From assembly GCA_016722655.1 (NCBI GenBank), contig JADKIR010000004.1, forward strand, positions 2,604,001 through 2,668,000: a stretch of 64,000 nucleotides of DNA. Reading direction: 5' to 3'. This document shows, one piece after another, positions 20,655 through 32,010 of this stretch (position 1 is its first letter; every line of letters begins with the position of its first letter). Both the position numbers and the translations under genes were made by a program. The notes beneath the pieces were generated by a model. The model saw only the letters and a list, made by a program, of their open reading frames with translations, did no database searches and was not told the DNA's origin. Origin of the DNA: Cytophagaceae bacterium. GTDB lineage: Bacteria > Bacteroidota > Bacteroidia > Cytophagales > Spirosomataceae.

Positions 20655-23600
20655 ATGATCTTAGACAACCAAAACGAAAACCTCAAAGTCTATCAATGGA
20701 TTGACCAAAACACACAACAAGGTGAATTAGATCTAGTAACAGGGTATTTCACAATTGGGGCACTGTCTTTTTTATCCGAAAAAATCAATGAACGTATATC
20801 GAAATTCAGATTTGTTATTGGTGATATTGTTGCTAGTTCTGACCAAAAGATAAAATCTATTGATCTCCTAAATCAAAATATTGATTACAAAACTGCAATG
20901 AGGCTCACTGCCTGGGCACGTGAATCGGCAAAGTTCTTAAAACAGGCCAAAGTTGAATGTAAAACTTTAGAGCCAAATTTCTGTCATGCAAAACTCTATT
21001 TAACCAAATCAGATAAAAATAACCCTATTCAAGAATACTACATCATGGGAAGTAGTAACCTTACAGAGGCAGGAATAGGATTAAAGATAAATCAAAATGT
21101 TGAACTAAATTCTGCAGGAACAGGTACTGAATCTACTTATAGAGAATTAAAAAACTGGTTTCAGGATTTATGGGATAAACCGCAAGCCAGGTTTGAAAAA
21201 ACAATTAAAACCCCTGAAGGAAAACAGGTTAAAGTAGATTTTAAACAGTATTTGATTGATGAAATATCCAAAATATTTCATGTTTATAATCCCATAGATA
21301 TTTATCATCTAATACTCAAAGAACTATTTGGCTCTGAAGATGATCCTGATTTTCAGAGGGAGTTGGGTAGGTTGGAAAACTCAGTTATTTATCGCAAATT
21401 GTTTCCTTTTCAACAAACGGGAGTAGTTAACCTTATAAAAATACTTAATAAATATAATGGTGCCATTCTGGCAGACGCTGTTGGTTTGGGTAAAACCTGG
21501 AGTACGCTTGCAGTTATAAAATATTATCAATTGAAAGGTCGTGAGACCATTCTTCTTTGCCCTAAAAAACTTGAACAAAACTGGAAGCAGTTTAAAAGAA
21601 GACAGAATTCGATTTTCGAAGAAGATGATTTCGACTATGAAATGAATTTTCACACTGATTTTACGGATAAAAATCTTTCATCAGGCAAAATCAATTTTGA
21701 ATATATCAATAACTCAAAGCCTAAATTGATAGTTATTGACGAAAGTCATAACCTTAGAAACGATAAATCGATTAAATACAGAATCATTGTTGATGAAATT
21801 TTAAAAAAGATTCAGGGTGATGTGAAGGTATTGTTACTTTCTGCCACTCCTATAAATAATCATTTTACTGATGTAAGGAATCAATTCGCTTTACTCACCA
21901 GAGGAGATAACCGTGGATTTGAAGAAAGTTTAGAAGTGAAAAGTCTGGACTTTACCTTCAGAGAAGTACAAGCACGTTTTAACAAATGGAATAAATTAAA
22001 AATACAATCACTTTCTGATTTCTACCAGTCAATACATCAAAGTGACTTTTTCAAACTCACTGAACATCTGGTTGTTGCACGTACCCGAAAAAACATCAGA
22101 AACCATTTCGATGCAAATTTCCATTTTCCAAAGGTGGCCAAGCCTGAGAATATTTTCAAAACTCCCCTAAAGTTGGGAGATTTCGATGATTTGCCTGACT
22201 TGATGGAGAAATTGCAATTAAATCTGTCAGCCTATCAGCCTTCACAATTTACCTTGTCCATAAAAGAAATAAATCAAAAGAATATTGAAAAGGCCAATAA
22301 AAAGAAAGTAAAAAACGAAGTACTTAAAGATAATCTTCAAAGGGAGTATTTTTTGGTAAAAATGATGAAGATTCTGATGCTCAAGCGTCTGGAATCATCA
22401 TGGGTGGCTTTTAAAATTACGCTGGAGAATATCTACAATCATCATGAAAATGCTCTGAGAAAAATCAAAGTATATCAAAATACAAAAGATAAACTTTTGG
22501 ATTTAGAAGACGATAACGAAAATGATTTTGAAGATGATGAAGAGCTCATGGAGTTATTGGATAATATCAATGTAGGCAAAAAGAACCCCATAAAGCTAAA
22601 AGAAATTGATGAGGCTGGCCGTCTGGATGACTTTAAAGATGCCATAAAAAAGATAAAGAGAATCTTTTGATTGTAAAAAATAATCTCAAAGATTTTGAAG
22701 CGGAATTTTTGGAAGACTCAAGGAAGGATATCAAACTCAAAGAATTAATCAAAATTATTGAGAAGAAAAAAACAGCAGAAAATCCCAAGATCGTCATATT
22801 TACGGCCTACAAAGACACAGCGGTGTATCTTTTTGAACAATTAAAAGATCAAGGCTATTCTAAACTAGGCTTAGTATTTGGTAATGACTCACACCATTCT
22901 GACATTGACAAAAAAGTTGATATTCAACGATTATTACAGCATTTCGCACCATATACCAAATTGTTTCTTGAAAAGAAATGGGACAAGTTTGCCCTAGAAA
23001 AAACGAAAGATAACTTTGAGGAATGGATAGAATGGCTTAGAATTTCTGAACCCAAAATACATGAGATTATCTCAAAACCAGTTGATATCCTTATTTCGAC
23101 TGATGTACTTTCTGAAGGTCAAAATCTTCAAGATGCCGACCTTTTGATAAATTACGACATTCATTGGAATCCTGTAAGGGTTATTCAACGGTTTGGTAGA
23201 ATTGACCGTATTGGGTCGCCAAATGATTTAATTAAGTGCATCAATTTTTGGCCTGCTGATTCTATCAATGCTTACATTAATTTAAAAGGTAGAGTGGAAG
23301 CCCGAATGGCCGTGATGCAATTCATTGGTTCCGAGGTTATACAGGATTTCACAGAAGAGTTTTCTCAGTTAGCCCAAAACCCTATGGAGGACCGTCAAAC
23401 TGAAAATCTTTTAAAACAAATGAGCTCTTCAATTTCCGAATTGGACGCTGAAGGCTCTATGGGTTTTGATGATTTCTCTTTTGATATTTTCAAACAACAG
23501 TTGCTCGAATTCAACAAAGAAAACCAAAGGGATGTGGAAAAATACCCCAACGGTATTTTCTCTGGTTATAAATTAGAAACCACTGAAACTGAAAAAGAAG

Positions 23601-24010
23601 GGGTAATTTGCTTTTTTGGAGTTCTGCCCAAAAAAGATACCCAATATACCGACTACCGGATGGTATATCTCAACAAGGAAGGTGGCATAGAAACAGATAA
23701 CAATAAAGTAATATTGGAAATCTTGTCAAAGCACCGGAATGACATCAGAGTGGTTGACCCTGCCATAGATGCCGGTGAAACACAAGCCATCAATCATTTA
23801 CAAAATGTGGTAAATGGCTGGGTGGATAGCCAAAATACATCAAAGGCCGAGAATGATATTGGCGAAGAAATAACTGTTGCCGGTCAGAATCAGTTAGACC
23901 TGGTCAAGCAATTGCAACAAGGCAAAAAGAAAACCATAGAAGCCCATAAAAACCATGAGGTACAGTTGGAAAAACAATATGACCTCATCACCTGGATGTT
24001 AGTTAGTTAA
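20655..24010 (+). pseudogene. Phospholipase-D-nuclease/SNF2-type helicase of a restriction or defence system, one frameshift
   Basis: A DNA translocase/nuclease protein of about 1,118 aa when repaired. The N-terminal PLD domain (about 1-175) has the HxK motif in CHAKLYL and GSSNLTEAG. The SF2 motor follows: Walker A ADAVGLGKTW (about 275), DESHN (Walker B), LLSATPINN (motif III), and in the second half ISTDVLSEGQNLQ and VIQRFGRIDRIGS (motifs V and VI). The frame breaks at 22665-22668, where one T is missing; restoring it reads RIFLIVKNN. It sits 21 nt before the large methylase gene, so the two form one operon. PLD-helicases of this kind regularly pair with Eco57I-type methylases in anti-phage islands. 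Confidence 0.85.
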
Positions 24011-24031
24011 AATTATTTATTTATCAACCTT

Positions 24032-27000
24032 ATGAACTTATCCCACTTTAAAACTGAGTCATTTCCCAAAGCCATTAAAACGCTTTTTGCTGAGCTCAAT
24101 ATTCCTATAAATCCCATTTCTGAAGATGTATTCCCAGTTGAGGCTACTTTTCCATCATATAAGGCCAGTAATCCTGCTCATGCTCTTATTGATGAATTGT
24201 ATGCTATTGGTACAGTTGACGATCAGGCTTTTAAGGGTGTTAGGAATATAGAGGAGTCTGAACTCGAAAACGAGGATTATGAATTCATCATGATTTTTGG
24301 CATAAAACTCAAAGATAGCCAGCACCCTACCCGAGGTCAATTGGCTGAGATTACCCGACTGGCAAATGCTTCTTTTAACAATGAACAAAAAGGTAATCCT
24401 GTTACTGTAATATACCGATATGGAGATGAAATAGCTTTAGCTAATACCGAACGCCAGACTCGAAATAGTTCAGATTATCGCCAGGGTGAAAAACTTGGGA
24501 AAGTGAGTTTGTTGAGAGATGTGAAACTTGGAAATACACACACTGGTCATTTAATGCTATTGAAAGAATTGAAATCGACTCCTAAAGTCATAGATTTCAA
24601 AAGTCTTTATCAGCATTGGCAAGTAACATTTAGTGTAAGCTTACTCAACAAGAAATTCTACGGAGAACTTCAAAACTGGTATTTCTGGGCGTTGCAAGAA
24701 GTGAATTTTCCTAATCCTCCACTAAGGATTGATTTTAGCTCTGACAGTGGTTGTGATGAAGCACTCAAGGAACACAAAGGTAAAAACGTGATTCGTTTGC
24801 TCACTCGAATTTTGTTCATATGGTTTATTAAAGAAAAAGGGCTGATTCCGGAAGAAATTTTCGATGAGAAAGTAATTGCCGATAGAATAATAAATGAGTT
24901 TGTGTCACAAAAACCCGAACGTTTGTTTTTGACAGGCAAACAGAATAGTAAATATTATAGGGCTATTCTCCAAAACTTGTTTTTGCTACTCTAAATCAAC
25001 CGTGCAAACAGCGAGATTTTAGAGCTGATGGAAAACATCAAAATGTTACGCAATTGATGCGTTATAAATCCTACTTTAAAGATCCTGAGTATTTTGTTGA
25101 ACTAATGGAAGCCAAGGTGCCATTTATGAATGGAGGCCTTTTTGAGTGCTTAGACAAACCCCACGAAACGCTCAAAGGCAAACAAGGAGGCGATAGGATA
25201 ATCTATGTAGATGGTTTTTCCGACAGAGGGGACAATGACTTACTTGTGCCAGACTTTTTGTTTTTTGATGCCGATGAAGAGGTAGATTTAAGTAAAGATT
25301 ATGGGAATACTAAGTATAAGAAATCAAAAACCCGAGGCTTAATAACTATCCTAAAATCCTATAAATTTACAATAACAGAAAACACACCTATTGACGAGGA
25401 GGTTGCCCTAGACCCCGAGTTACTTGGTAAAGTTTTCGAAAACTTATTGGCGAGTTATAATCCGGAAACTAAAACTACAGCCCGAAAACAAACTGGTAGT
25501 TTTTATACACCTAGGGAGATTGTTGATTATATGGTAGATGAAAGTCTGATTGGATATTTGAAAACAAATCTTACACTTGAAGCCGAAGATCTTGACGAAA
25601 AGTTGCATCAGCTTGTGTCATACAGCGGAATTAATCCTTTTGAAAATGACGAATCGACACCAAAGGCTATAATCAGAGCACTTGATAAATGCACGATACT
25701 TGACCCCGCATGTGGCTCTGGAGCCTATCCAATGGGTATTTTGCAGAAAATGGTACATATACTGCATAAAATTGATCCGAAAAATACTGAATGGAAAAAC
25801 CGACAGTTGCGAAGGGTTGATAATGCCATTACGGAACTTGAGCAGTTAGATGATACCAGCCTCAGAGAAAGTACTATACGAGAGCTAGAAGCCCAAAAAG
25901 CAGATATTGAAGAATCGTTTGCTAATAATGAACTTGATTATGGACGAAAACTCTATTTGATAGAGAATTGCATTTTTGGAGTGGATATACAGCCCATTGC
26001 TACGCAAATATCAAAGCTACGTTTTTTTATAAGCTTAGTTGTCGACCAAAAAGTAGAGACTGCCAAAGATAACTTTGGGGTGCGGCCACTACCCAACCTC
26101 GAAACAAAGTTTGTGGCAGCCAATACACTCATTGGAATAGAAAAGCCACAAAAAAAAGGAGATTTTTTTGGTTCTTTGTTTGATAAAAACGAGGTGCAAA
26201 AACTTGAAAAAGACCTCAAAAAAGTACGTCAACGTCTTTTTTCTGCCAAATCACCCTCTCAAAAACGAACACTTCGTGAACAAGATAAAGCTTTGCGTGC
26301 TGAAATGGGAGATTTACTAGAGGAAGAGTATGGTAATGCCACCGCCCGACAACTCGCCAACTGGGACCCCTACGACCAAAACACTAGCAGCCCGTTTTTG
26401 ATAAAGAATGGATGTTTGATATCCGGGAGGGTTTTGATATTGTGATAGGTAATCCACCGTATGTATTAGTTCAAAGTCTTAGTATTGATGACGACCTTAA
26501 AAAAGCTTACAATTCTTATACAGTTGCTCAATATAAAACGGATTTATATCATTTATTTATACAAAAATCAATTGATTTATCAGCATCAAATTCTGGAATT
26601 CTCTCTTTTATAACTCCAAATACATTTTTAAAAAAACAAACACGATTCTAAACTAAGAAAATATATTATTGAAAAAACCAACGCAGAAATATTTATACTA
26701 TTTTATCAACAAGTATTTGAAAATGCTTCAGTGGACAATGTTATATTTCAAATTTCAAAGAACAAGTTAGAAGATTCTAAAATCAAAGTAATTGAGATTA
26801 AAACATTAAATTTTGAAAATGATTTAAGAACAAGTTTCAAATATTTCAAAAATAAAGATATTGCTTCGCCAGAATATAAATTTAATTTTGATAGTAATAC
26901 GGAGGATGAAAAAATTATTGAAAAAATCGAAAATAACTCATGGGTTTTAAAAGAAATTGGAAGGTCATATTTTGGTATTCAAACACATGATAGAAATACA

Positions 27001-27597
27001 TATGTTTCAAAAAATAAATTATCTGCAACTCATTATCCTGTAATTGATGGGGCAAATGTAAAAAGGTACGAACTTTCAGAAAGTGGTGACTTTATTGATT
27101 TCAGAAAGGAAAGTATAAAAAGTGGTGGAAATCCAACTGTTTATCAAATAGATAGAATTGTTGTAAGACAAATAGGTGAGTTTCCGTATGGTTCTATTTG
27201 TCAACCCAACCTTTACACTTTAAATACAATTTATAATATATTTTTATCAACTGAAAATGTATCTCTCAAATATGTTTTAGCTATAATAAATTCAAAAATT
27301 ACCGCATTTTACTGGAAAAAACTATTCTATGATAACAAAGTAACTTTTCCGAAAATTAAAAAAGACTCATTAGAATCAATTCGCATTCCCAAACTCTCCC
27401 CAGAATTTCAAGAACCTTTAATAGATTTAGTAGATAAAATATTGTCTGGTAAAAAGGCCGGCGAAGACACACAGGCCTGGGAAGATGAAATTGACCTGCG
27501 GGTATATAAACTTCATGAACTTACTCACGCCGAGGTATTGGTTATTGATCCGGGATTTGGTATGAGTGAAGAGGAGTATGAGGGGGTAATGTTTTAA
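24032..27597 (+). pseudogene. Eco57I-type N6-adenine DNA methylase / restriction protein, three frameshifts
   Basis: A large modification (and probably restriction) protein, about 1,188 aa when repaired. The methylase core shows TGSFYTPREIVDYMV, motif I LDPACGSGAYPMGIL and catalytic motif IV GNPPYVLVQ. The C-terminal 290 aa resemble a TaqI-like target-recognition domain (IGRSYFGIQTHDRNTYV, FPKIKKDSLESIRIPKL). Breaks lie at 24980-24984 (T lost; repaired NLFFATLNQ), 26395-26399 (T lost; repaired FFDKEWMFDI) and 26630-26636 (extra A). It follows the PLD-helicase directly. The N-terminal 300 aa are not recognised with confidence and may carry nuclease or coupling functions. Confidence 0.85.
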
Positions 27598-27630
27598 GAT
27601 GCATTCTTCAACTATAATTAAAAATCAACA

Positions 27631-27983
27631 ATGAAATTTAGAAATAGCAAATCAGAAGAAAACGACTTTGAGATCATCATCGAAAAAGAATATCTTTAAA
27701 TAAACTACTCGACGAAGAAGTGTATGAGGTTGGATATCTTGAAGGCAATAAAGATTTTATACTTGCTCATTACACAGGCTTTAGTGGTTGGGAATCTTTG
27801 GCATTAATAAATTCTTGGGGGGAGGTGTGCTTTAAAGGTATCTACAGTGTTGAGTCATACAATAAGAAAAAAGGACATATATTGATAACCGTACAACCTG
27901 ATGCCCTGAGTGATGAATTGGTGGCTTATCATGGGCTTAATAGGGCTGGAAACTTATTTTGGAGTGATCGATTTAGCGGGTAG
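27631..27983 (+). pseudogene. Small unknown protein at the end of the restriction-like operon, one frameshift
   Basis: The ATG at 27631 opens MKFRNSKSEENDFEIIIEK. A T is missing from the TTT at 27695-27697; restoring it joins the rest (YEVGYLEGNKDFILAHYTGF ... NLFWSDRFSG), about 117 aa in all. It lies 33 nt after the methylase stop on the same strand. The C-terminal part is rich in Gly and aromatic residues and may be a small beta-sheet domain. I do not recognise it. Confidence 0.6.
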
Positions 27984-28193
27984 AGTGGTTGGAGGTTTTC
28001 AGAGAGAAAGAATAAAGTTTTAAATTTGTAATTAAAATATTTGTATGTTTTAAAATAATTATAGCCTTTATGAACTGAGAATCTTAGCAAAAACAACTGT
28101 GGTCACTATTTTAGGTAATTATAAAAATAATATAATTCAGAATTTTATAATAGCTGATTTGAATCGTTCTAATAATTTGCAAATAATGTTCAA

Positions 28194-29258
28194 ATGATTA
28201 AATATGCTGAAAATATAGTCTCAATAACACAAGATTATCACTGTGATCTTGAAAACGCTACACCGATGACAGTGGAGCATGTATTAGGTTGGGTGGCTCA
28301 ATTTGATGGAAGTGATCAGGAATTTATATTGTCAGAATTAAGCCATTTATTCAGTCAAGGTATTTATGTTTCCAGAGAAAAGGCTAAAAAATCCATGGTT
28401 GACTTAATGCCTTTTTTAGCAAAAAAATTACAATATGAGTCAGTAGAACAGTTCTTAAACGAATCAAATTTTATTCGGATTCAAAAAGAGGGTAAAAGTC
28501 AGGACATATTATTGCAACTACTAAATGAGGTCTTAGAGGAAAGTTATGGTAGAAGTTTGGCATCATGCGGTGTAATGGGAGTCAAAAACTATATTTATAT
28601 TGACGACATATTAGCTACTGGTAAGACTTTTGTAAGTAATATTGAAGAGTTACTCAAAGATGAGGAGTTGAAGGTAAAGTTGATAAACGGCCATTTAAAA
28701 ATTACATCGTTTTTCTTTGCAGCCCACTCTTGGGGATTAAACAATTCAAGGTATATTTTAAAAATGAAATTTGAACAAGATTTATTTCTTAATAAAAAAG
28801 GATTCCCAGTCTCATTTTATTATTTAATAGAAAACAACTTAAGTGATTTCAACCAAAAATTGAATTTGTTTATTCCAACAAATACATCAGATGTGGAACA
28901 TGAGCATTATTTAAATACTCTAACTGGTTATGCGACTAATCATAAGAATAAAGCTTACAGATCTATATATTCTCCTCCTATTGAAACTTTTTTTTCATCT
29001 AAAGAGAACAGAATTCGATTAGAAACTATATTTTTGGACAAGGGAATAGAAATTATTTCAAGAATAAGAGAAGAATCAAAGCAAAAAAATCATCGACCTT
29101 TGGGTAAAACTTACCCAAGTTATCATACATTTGGTACAGGAACGATGTTTTTCACTTGGAGAAATATCAGTAATACATGTCCCATCGTTTTATGGTGGGA
29201 TGTGCCTTCACACAATTGGAAACCACTTTTTAAAGTTCATAAAAGAGGCATCAATTAA
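28194..29258 (+). CDS. Phosphoribosyltransferase-like protein (PRTase-CE type)
   Basis: A 354-residue protein whose central segment YIYIDDILATGKTFV (about residues 137-151) is a PRPP-binding loop of the type I phosphoribosyltransferase fold, with the two acidic residues and the TGKT turn. The N-terminal 110 aa are helical. The C-terminal motif GTGTMFFTWRNISNTCPIVLWW is typical of the PRTase-CE family, which has been described in comparative genomics of nucleotide-centred conflict systems. Its substrate is unknown. It is followed within 20 bp by a NADAR gene, which suggests that the two act on the same nucleotide or ADP-ribose chemistry. Confidence 0.75.
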   Translation: MIKYAENIVSITQDYHCDLENATPMTVEHVLGWVAQFDGSDQEFILSELSHLFSQGIYVSREKAKKSMVDLMPFLAKKLQYESVEQFLNESNFIRIQKEGKSQDILLQLLNEVLEESYGRSLASCGVMGVKNYIYIDDILATGKTFVSNIEELLKDEELKVKLINGHLKITSFFFAAHSWGLNNSRYILKMKFEQDLFLNKKGFPVSFYYLIENNLSDFNQKLNLFIPTNTSDVEHEHYLNTLTGYATNHKNKAYRSIYSPPIETFFSSKENRIRLETIFLDKGIEIISRIREESKQKNHRPLGKTYPSYHTFGTGTMFFTWRNISNTCPIVLWWDVPSHNWKPLFKVHKRGIN

Positions 29259-29275
29259 ACAACCTAATTTACAAA

Positions 29276-29890
29276 ATGGAAAAAGAATTTACGAGCCGAA
29301 AGAAGTTATTTCCTTCAGAAAACCACTGAAGCCTTTGGTGGATTGTCAAACATGGCATCTGGTTTTGGTTTGTTTGTCAATGATATAATTGTCCCATCAT
29401 CTGAGCATTTGTATCAGGCCATGCGTTTTCCGCTTTTCCTGATATTCAGCATGAGATTATCTCTCAAGAAAATGCTATGCTAGCAAAAAAAGTAAGTAAT
29501 AAGTATAAAGATAAATACACCCGCCCCGATTGGGAAGCAATAAAAATGAAAGTAATGCGGTGGGTTTTGGAGGTAAAATTGGCTCAAAACTGGGATAACT
29601 TTAGTAAAGTACTTCGTGAGACCGAGGACAAGGCAATTGTAGAATATTCTAAGGAAGATAAAATTTGGGGAGCTAGTCCTGTAAATGGAAAATTGGAAGG
29701 TGTCAATGCCTTAGGACGATTATTGATGGAATTACGTCAAAAATATATTCACTCTAGTCACAAAATCTATTGTGTTGAACCTCTAAATGTATCAGCTTTT
29801 CTTTTATACAACAGACCCATTGAGGTGGTATGTGATTCTGATAAATTTGCCGATTTCGAACAACTCGAGGTAGATTTTGAGTTAGCTTAA
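29276..29890 (+). pseudogene. NADAR (DUF1768) family ADP-ribose/N-glycosidase, frameshifted
   Basis: NADAR proteins cleave N-glycosidic bonds; members such as those paired with DarT-type toxins remove ADP-ribose from guanine bases. The repaired protein reads TTEAFGGLSNMASGF, IIVPSSEHLYQAMRF, RPDWEAIKMKVMRWVLEVK and IWGASPVNGKLEGVNALGRL, all hallmarks of the family, about 205 aa. Single-base losses are inferred in the A-run at 29279-29284, at 29319-29322 (one A) and at 29434-29437 (one T). It lies directly downstream of the PRTase-like gene, probably as a second cistron, and is followed by a strong terminator. Confidence 0.75.
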
Positions 29891-29913
29891 ATATTAACCG
29901 TGCCCCACAGAAC

Positions 29914-29977
29914 CTGGCTTTTGTGCTGCACGTAAAAATTTTTCAATAAACCGGGCTTGCCCCGGTTTTTTTGTTTT
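29914..29977 (+). repeat. Terminator-containing direct repeat, copy 1
   Basis: About 64 bp from GGCTTTTGTGCTG through GGGCTTGCCCCGG to TTTTTTTGTTTT. A diverged second copy is at 30582-30645. The two copies bracket tandem arrays 1 and 2. Confidence 0.65.
29947..29975 (+). terminator. Rho-independent terminator after the NADAR gene
   Basis: The hairpin AACCGGG / CCCGGTT with loop CTTGC is followed by TTTTTTTG, about 57 nt after the NADAR stop. Confidence 0.75.
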
Positions 29978-29988
29978 AAAAGAGTTAT

Positions 29989-30231
29989 ACTTGATTCAAC
30001 ATTCGCTGAATCTAATTCAAAATATAATTTACTTGATTAGACATTCGTCAAATCTAATTCAACATATAATTTACTTGATTCAACATTCACTGAATCTAAT
30101 TTGATATATGTTTTACTTGATTCGGTATATGTCAAATCTAATTCAACATATAATTTACTTGATTCAACATTCACTGAATCTTATTGGATATATGTTTTAC
30201 TTGATTCAGTATATGTCAAATCTTATTTGAA
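29989..30231. repeat. Tandem array 1: 42-bp period, nearly six units
   Basis: Units begin ACTTGATTCA and are 42 bp. Most contain GATTCA and TGAATC as an internal inverted repeat, or the variant TATATGTCAAATC. Alternate units resemble each other more closely, hinting at an 84-bp higher-order unit. Reading frames run through it on several frames only because 42 is a multiple of 3. Confidence 0.9.
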
Positions 30232-30239
30232 ATGTTTTT

Positions 30240-30491
30240 GCTTTGTAACGCATGTTTGTTGGCTTATAAAAAACATCTCTTGCTTTGTAATGCATGTTTG
30301 TTGGCTTACAAAAAACATCTCTTGCTTTGTAACGCATGTTTGTTGGCTTACAAAAAACATCTGTTGCTTTGTAATGGATGTTTGTTGGCTTATAAAAAAC
30401 ATCTTTTGCTTTGTAACGCATGTTTGTTGGCTTACAAAAAACATCTTTTGCTTTGTAACGCATGTTTGTTGGCTTACAAAAAACGCTTTTG
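30240..30491. repeat. Tandem array 2: six units of exactly 42 bp
   Basis: Units start GCTTTGTAACGCATG at 30240, 30282, 30324, 30366, 30408 and 30450, and end AAAAAACATCT. Only about five positions vary between copies. The sequence is unrelated to array 1, which it follows directly, but the period is the same. Confidence 0.93.
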
Positions 30492-30581
30492 CATTTACTT
30501 GAATACTTTTTTTGAAGTATTTAAGCGTTCCGGTCAATGAAGTTTCTAAAACTAAATGTAATAATACCAGCTTTTAATATC

Positions 30582-30645
30582 CGGCTTTTGTGCTGAAATA
30601 AAAATTATAAGAAAGTCTCAGGCTTGCCCCGCCTTTTTTGTTTTC
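30582..30645 (+). repeat. Terminator-containing direct repeat, copy 2
   Basis: A diverged copy of 29914-29977 (GGCTTTTGTGCTG, AGGCTTGCCCCGCC, TTTTTTGTTTT). Its hairpin is shorter (GGC...GCC) but still followed by a T-run. It lies 41 bp before the epimerase start. Confidence 0.6.
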
Positions 30646-30685
30646 CAGCCTTGTTTTTTTACTTTTACAAACAAAACCATTTTCA

Positions 30686-31576
30686 ATGCGAATACTATTT
30701 ACCGGAGGATCAGGAAAGGCGGGGAGGCATGTGGTGCCTTATTTGTTGGAGCAGGGGCATCAGGTGCTCAATGTGGATCTTACGCCATTGCATCACCCGG
30801 GGGTAGATAATCAGATTGCCGACATCACCGACTCCGGGCAGATGTTTAATGCGATGAGTTCCTACACAGGCCTGCATGAGTTGGAGGGCGGCAAGGGCAT
30901 ACCTAAGTTTGATGCCGTGGTACATTTTGCGGCAGTTCCTCGGATCCTCATCAAGCCCGACAACGAGACTTTCAGAGTCAATACCATGGGTACTTACAAT
31001 GTGATTGAGGCTGCGGTGAAGCTGGGCATCCGGAAGATCATCATCGCTTCGTCGGAGACTACCTACGGTATCTGTTTTGCAGATGGCCTCACCGACCCCA
31101 AAGTATTACCGCTCGAAGAAGACTATGACGTGGACCCCATGGACAGCTATGGCTTGTCAAAAGTAGTCAACGAAAAAACCGCCAGGAGCTTTCAGCTTCG
31201 CTCGGGTTATGATATTTATGCCCTGCGTATTGGCAATGTGATTGAGCCGCACGAATATCAGGAGCTGTTTCCGCATTTTTTCAAACACCCGGAAGTACGC
31301 CGCCGCAATGCGTTTTGTTATATCGATGCCCGTGACCTGGGGCAGATCGTGGACCTTTGTCTGAAAAATGACGGTCTGGGTTATCAGGTTTTCAATGCCG
31401 GCAACGACCATAACGGTGCCATCCTGACCAACAAGGAATTGCTCGAAAGGTTTTTCCCCAATGTACCGCTTAGCAGAGAGCTGGATGAATACGAGGCCCT
31501 TTTCTCCAACCGCAAGATCCGGGAAATGCTGGGCTTCAAAGAGCAGCACAACTGGAGGAAATATGTAAGTGTGTAA
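30686..31576 (+). CDS. NAD-dependent epimerase/dehydratase, extended SDR
   Basis: A 296-residue nucleotide-sugar epimerase/dehydratase or sugar dehydrogenase. The Rossmann motif is MRILFTGGSGKAGRHVV, DITDSGQMF supplies a second cofactor contact, and the active site is SSETTYG plus the YxxxK motif SYGLSKVVNEK. I use the ATG at 30686; the longer frame adds a hydrophobic stretch not typical of the family. The reading frame is unbroken and more GC-rich than its surroundings. It stands alone between tandem arrays 1-2 upstream and 3-4 downstream. The exact substrate is not evident. Confidence 0.88.
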   Translation: MRILFTGGSGKAGRHVVPYLLEQGHQVLNVDLTPLHHPGVDNQIADITDSGQMFNAMSSYTGLHELEGGKGIPKFDAVVHFAAVPRILIKPDNETFRVNTMGTYNVIEAAVKLGIRKIIIASSETTYGICFADGLTDPKVLPLEEDYDVDPMDSYGLSKVVNEKTARSFQLRSGYDIYALRIGNVIEPHEYQELFPHFFKHPEVRRRNAFCYIDARDLGQIVDLCLKNDGLGYQVFNAGNDHNGAILTNKELLERFFPNVPLSRELDEYEALFSNRKIREMLGFKEQHNWRKYVSV

Positions 31577-31689
31577 GTTTCATGGGCCAAGTTAATGGGA
31601 TCATTATAAATTTTGTTAAAACTCTCCAACAGGGTATTGCATCGCCTAAATCTCTTGCAGATTTGAGCAGCGTTTTTGCTCACAGCCCC

Positions 31690-32010
31690 CTCCCTCGACG
31701 TTAAATTCGGCGATATTGAAGTCACAGCCCCCTCCAATGAAGTCAAATTCGTCGAAATTGACATCAAATTACCCTCCTGTGACGTCAAATTCATGAAATT
31801 CAATGTTAAATTCGTCGAAATCGAAATCAAATTCGTCGAATTCGATGTTAAATTCGTGAAATTCAATGTTAAATTCGTGAAATTCAATGTTAAATTCGTC
31901 GAATTCAATGTTAAATTCGTGAAATTCGATGTTAAATTCGTGAAATTCAATGTTAAATTCGTCGAATTTGATGTTAAATTCTTCGAATTCGATGTTAATT
32001 TAGCACTTTA
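31690..32010. repeat. Tandem array 3: about fifteen units of 21 bp
   Basis: Units of the form GATGTTAAATTCGTGAAATT with GTG/GTC and CAA/CGA variants, 21 bp each. The 5' units are more diverged and show a 42-bp alternation (TCACAGCCCCCTCC, ACCCTCCT); the 3' units are nearly identical. AAATT tracts recur about once per helical turn, so the DNA may be intrinsically bent. Frames are open on both strands (reading as VKFVEFD-like heptads on +), but I do not call a gene. Confidence 0.92.

Noticed and set aside
24032..27597. BREX PglX methylase
   Set aside because: The methylase core is similar in type, but no BrxB, BrxC, PglZ or BrxL genes are present, and the partner is a PLD-helicase.
29989..30491. 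CRISPR array
   Set aside because: Units are contiguous 42-bp tandem repeats without unique spacers, and there are no cas genes.
30101..30540. Reading frames on both strands through tandem arrays 1 and 2
   Set aside because: They stay open only because the 42-bp period is a multiple of three; several frames are open at once, there is no start context, and the protein would be pure repeat.
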